Source of the DNA: a virus
Strand: one strand, 5' to 3'
Length of the DNA stretch: 61,835 nt
IMG/VR virus record: IMGVR_UViG_3300044638_003544
Location: 1 to 61,835 of that record
The notes under the pieces were generated by a model that was given only the letters and a program-made list of their open reading frames with translations, ran no database searches and was not told the DNA's origin. Position numbers and translations under genes: made by a program. Positions within the stretch are counted from its first letter, which is position 1; each line of letters begins with the position of its first letter. Below, in pieces: positions 60,166 to 61,835 of this stretch.

Positions 60166-60642
60166 ATGGGACTAGATATGTACCTTCGTGCAAGCGAATA
60201 CGTTTACCGTCACAACTTTAATCGTCAAACTGATGAAGACACGATTAACCCAATCTTTAATGAGATTGTTAAGAATCTTGAATTAGAAGATGTAATTGAC
60301 AGTTCTGGCTTTGCTGGAATTACTGTTGATGTACCAATGGGCTACTGGCGTAAGTCAAATATGATTCATCATTGGTTTGTAAATAACTTAGCAGATGGTG
60401 TTGATGAATGTCAGCCAATCATTGTTCGTAGAGAAGATTTAGAGCAGTTGAAAGAAACCTGCATTGAAGTAATTGCTAATCCAGAATCAGCAGAAGAATT
60501 ATTACCAACAGGTAGTGGATTCTTCTTTGGCTCTACTGACTATGATGAATATTACTTTGGAGATTTGAATGATACTTTAGGCATTATCACTAGATGCCTT
60601 GAAAGTAAATTCGACTATTTTGAGTATCAAGCCTCTTGGTAG
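60166..60642 (+). CDS. Conserved phage protein of the MGLDMYL family
   Basis: 158 residues. Starts GLDMYLRASEYVYRHN, a hallmark of a family found in many phages and plasmids, with unknown function; also VPMGYWRKSNMIHHWFVNNL. The middle has a Trp/His-rich helix. Single gene before the tRNA. No enzymatic motif known. Confidence 0.75.
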   Translation: MGLDMYLRASEYVYRHNFNRQTDEDTINPIFNEIVKNLELEDVIDSSGFAGITVDVPMGYWRKSNMIHHWFVNNLADGVDECQPIIVRREDLEQLKETCIEVIANPESAEELLPTGSGFFFGSTDYDEYYFGDLNDTLGIITRCLESKFDYFEYQASW

Positions 60643-60737
60643 TAGGTTACATCCGAAACCAAAACCTGCCACAGCCACGCAGGTAAAATAAAGGGGACAG
60701 TCCTAAGCACCATACTCAGACTATAAACTGCTTACCT

Positions 60738-60811
60738 GGTCTGTTAGCTCAATTGGTTAGAGCACTACCCTGTCACGGTAGAGGTTGTGGGTTCAAGTCC
60801 CATACAGATCG
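60738..60811 (+). tRNA. tRNA-Asp (anticodon GUC)
   Basis: All stems pair: acceptor GGTCTGT/ACAGATC (one G-T), D-stem GCTC/GAGC, anticodon stem CTACC/GGTAG with loop CTGTCAC (anticodon GTC, Asp), T-stem GTGGG/CCCAT. Discriminator G, no encoded CCA. The 95 bases before it hold no gene but contain a CCTGC/GCAGG hairpin (near 60674) and no clear tRNA promoter. Confidence 0.92.
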
Positions 60812-60840
60812 CAAAAAGGTGCCCGCCCAATTTTCAAGAT

Positions 60841-60848
60841 TTGTCAAG
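60841..60848 (+). repeat. TTGTCAAG cassette element
   Basis: Copy 5, 48 bp before promoter 11; preceded by GTGCCCGCCC at the tRNA 3' side. Confidence 0.5.
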
Positions 60849-60889
60849 CTTTAAGACATTACTACAAGGTCACGGGAATCACTGAAAAA

Positions 60890-60911
60890 TGTCACACCTC
60901 TGTGGTATGAT
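60890..60911 (+). promoter_or_regulatory. PafBC/RecA-NDp-like promoter 11
   Basis: TGTCACACC (60890-60898), a one-base variant, and TATGAT (60906-60911). Leads to 60942. Confidence 0.7.
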
Positions 60912-60941
60912 TTCATCATAACCTACTAGAAAGAAGTTAAA

Positions 60942-61709
60942 ATGCCAAACTGGGTATTCAATTCACTTGTTGTATCAGGTGAGCAATCAGAATTAGATAA
61001 GATGGTTGAGCAATTAAATCAACCGTTCACTATGCACCATCCTGTTCATAAATTTGTTGATGGCAAATACACACAGGTTGCTGACTTTGAAGAATACAAT
61101 AATCCTGTCTTTGCTTTTTGGAACATTGTAAAACCAACAGACCTTAAATCATACTATGAAAAAGAAGTCTTTACTAAGAAGCAACTTGATGGTGAAGAAT
61201 TTATGGCAGAGTTTGTTCGCTCTATGAGAGAAGACCAAGACTGGTATCACTGGAACTGCCGTAACTGGGGAACTAAGTGGGACGTAGCAGTGTCTAATGA
61301 CAATGAGTATCCTAACACTATTAAAACAGTTAATGATGATGGTTCTATCTTGTACCAGTTTGAAACCGCTTGGTCTCCTGTTGGTGAGGCTCTACTAAAA
61401 CTATCAGAACAGTACCCAACTCTTGAGTTTGACTATGAGTATGAGGAAGAGCAAGGATGGGGTGGTAGTTGCACATTCTTGGGTGGAGAAGAGACTCGCT
61501 CTGATGAGTATGACATTCCAATGTCTCACGCTGACTACAAGGATAGAGATAAAGAATGTATCTGTGAGTACGGAGACCCTGAAAACGGGTATGAAGATTG
61601 CCCTGTGGATACCACTAAATTCAAGTGGGATTCAGAACTAGAGGAATGGGTAGAATTGTCAGACCTCTCTGATACACTAGTTTCAACAAACAACCTACAA
61701 GGAGAATAA
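60942..61709 (+). CDS. YubB/DUF1281-like ferredoxin-fold protein
   Basis: 255 residues. PNWVFNSLVVSGEQSELDKM at the start, NWGTKWDVAVSND in the middle, FETAWSPVGEALLKLSEQYP later: the signature order of the API92/YubB family. The function is unknown; in plasmids it lies near establishment genes. The last 20 residues (LSDLSDTLVSTNNLQ) are coded by promoter 12 sequence, so the C-terminus is dispensable in sequence terms. Confidence 0.8.
   Translation: MPNWVFNSLVVSGEQSELDKMVEQLNQPFTMHHPVHKFVDGKYTQVADFEEYNNPVFAFWNIVKPTDLKSYYEKEVFTKKQLDGEEFMAEFVRSMREDQDWYHWNCRNWGTKWDVAVSNDNEYPNTIKTVNDDGSILYQFETAWSPVGEALLKLSEQYPTLEFDYEYEEEQGWGGSCTFLGGEETRSDEYDIPMSHADYKDRDKECICEYGDPENGYEDCPVDTTKFKWDSELEEWVELSDLSDTLVSTNNLQGE
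61657..61678 (+). promoter_or_regulatory. PafBC/RecA-NDp-like promoter 12, intragenic
   Basis: TGTCAGACC (61657-61665) and TACACT (61673-61678), within the last codons of the preceding gene. Drives the gene at 61712. Confidence 0.75.
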
Positions 61710-61711
61710 AC

Positions 61712-61835
61712 GTGGAATTCACAACAAGTGAGCCAACATTCGGAATACCAGCAACTATAACACCAATGACAGACCAAGTGGCAGTAACACCAGCGTATGA
61801 CCCAAAGGCAACTATCTTAGTACGCAAGGGCTACT
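61712..61835 (+). CDS. GTG-started gene, cut at right edge
   Basis: AAGGAG lies seven bases before GTG 61712. Open to the window end, 41 codons: EFTTSEPTFGIPATITPMTD, then DPKATILVRKGY. Family not recognised; probably another early protein. Partial. Confidence 0.65.
   Translation, partial: MEFTTSEPTFGIPATITPMTDQVAVTPAYDPKATILVRKGY

Noticed and set aside
1-61835. CRISPR arrays, insertion sequences, integrase, attachment sites
   Set aside because: No regularly spaced repeats, transposase or recombinase motifs were seen; short repeats are promoter cassettes.

Overview
The window is a stretch of a tailed double-stranded DNA phage genome. It is AT-rich, densely packed, and open at both ends: a RecA-like gene is cut at base 1 and a GTG-started gene is cut at base 61835. 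The virion genes (HK97-type head, long tape measure, single-protein tail tube) indicate a long-tailed siphovirus. Several signs point to an actinobacterial host. A free-standing copy of the N-terminal domain of translation factor IF-2 carries the actinobacterial-looking 'VKSASSSVE' stretch. The early promoters match the architecture of mycobacterial RecA-NDp/PafBC damage promoters. Small proteins resemble common actinophage families, and some genes look leaderless. The low GC, the B12-dependent ribonucleotide reductase and the Hsp20 fit a freshwater, low-GC actinobacterium; that is inference.

Layout. Bases 1-9,926 (minus strand) hold the replication module: RecA-like start, MazG-like hydrolase, DnaE-type polymerase, gp32-like single-strand binding protein, DnaG-type primase, DnaB-type helicase, several small conserved proteins, a metallophosphoesterase and an HNH endonuclease. 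Bases 9,901-43,612 (minus) hold the virion module, which in transcription order runs: small protein, portal, composite prohead protease, major capsid, connectors, tail tube, two tape-measure chaperone forms joined by a -1 frameshift, a tape measure with a peptidase M23 domain, then about ten large tail or baseplate proteins rich in beta domains. Bases 43,653-53,106 (minus) hold a LamG-type giant protein, a class II ribonucleotide reductase, tail-fibre-like proteins, a glycosyltransferase and two membrane proteins (holin candidates). Bases 53,107-54,759 are a divergent switch region with an Hsp20 gene and a tiny leftward operon.

Bases 54,760-61,835 (plus) form a very different early-type region: more than 20 small genes in short operons plus a tRNA-Asp. 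Twelve copies of one promoter type drive it, TGTCAGACC followed by TAnnnT at fixed spacing. Five of these promoters sit in a recurring intergenic cassette (CCCGCCC, TTTGTCAAG, promoter). Two cassettes also carry a canonical promoter whose -10 lies inside a perfect TGTGA-N6-TCACA box of CRP/GlxR type. Three intergenic regions carry clustered DnaA boxes. The region therefore looks wired to host regulators: DNA damage (PafBC-like), cAMP-CRP-type and replication initiation (DnaA). By contrast, the promoters I could find in the left three quarters are ordinary sigma-70-like ones.

No terminase, endolysin, integrase or phage repressor was recognised, so packaging and lysis genes probably lie outside the window. 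All functions come from motif recognition by eye; no database search was run.
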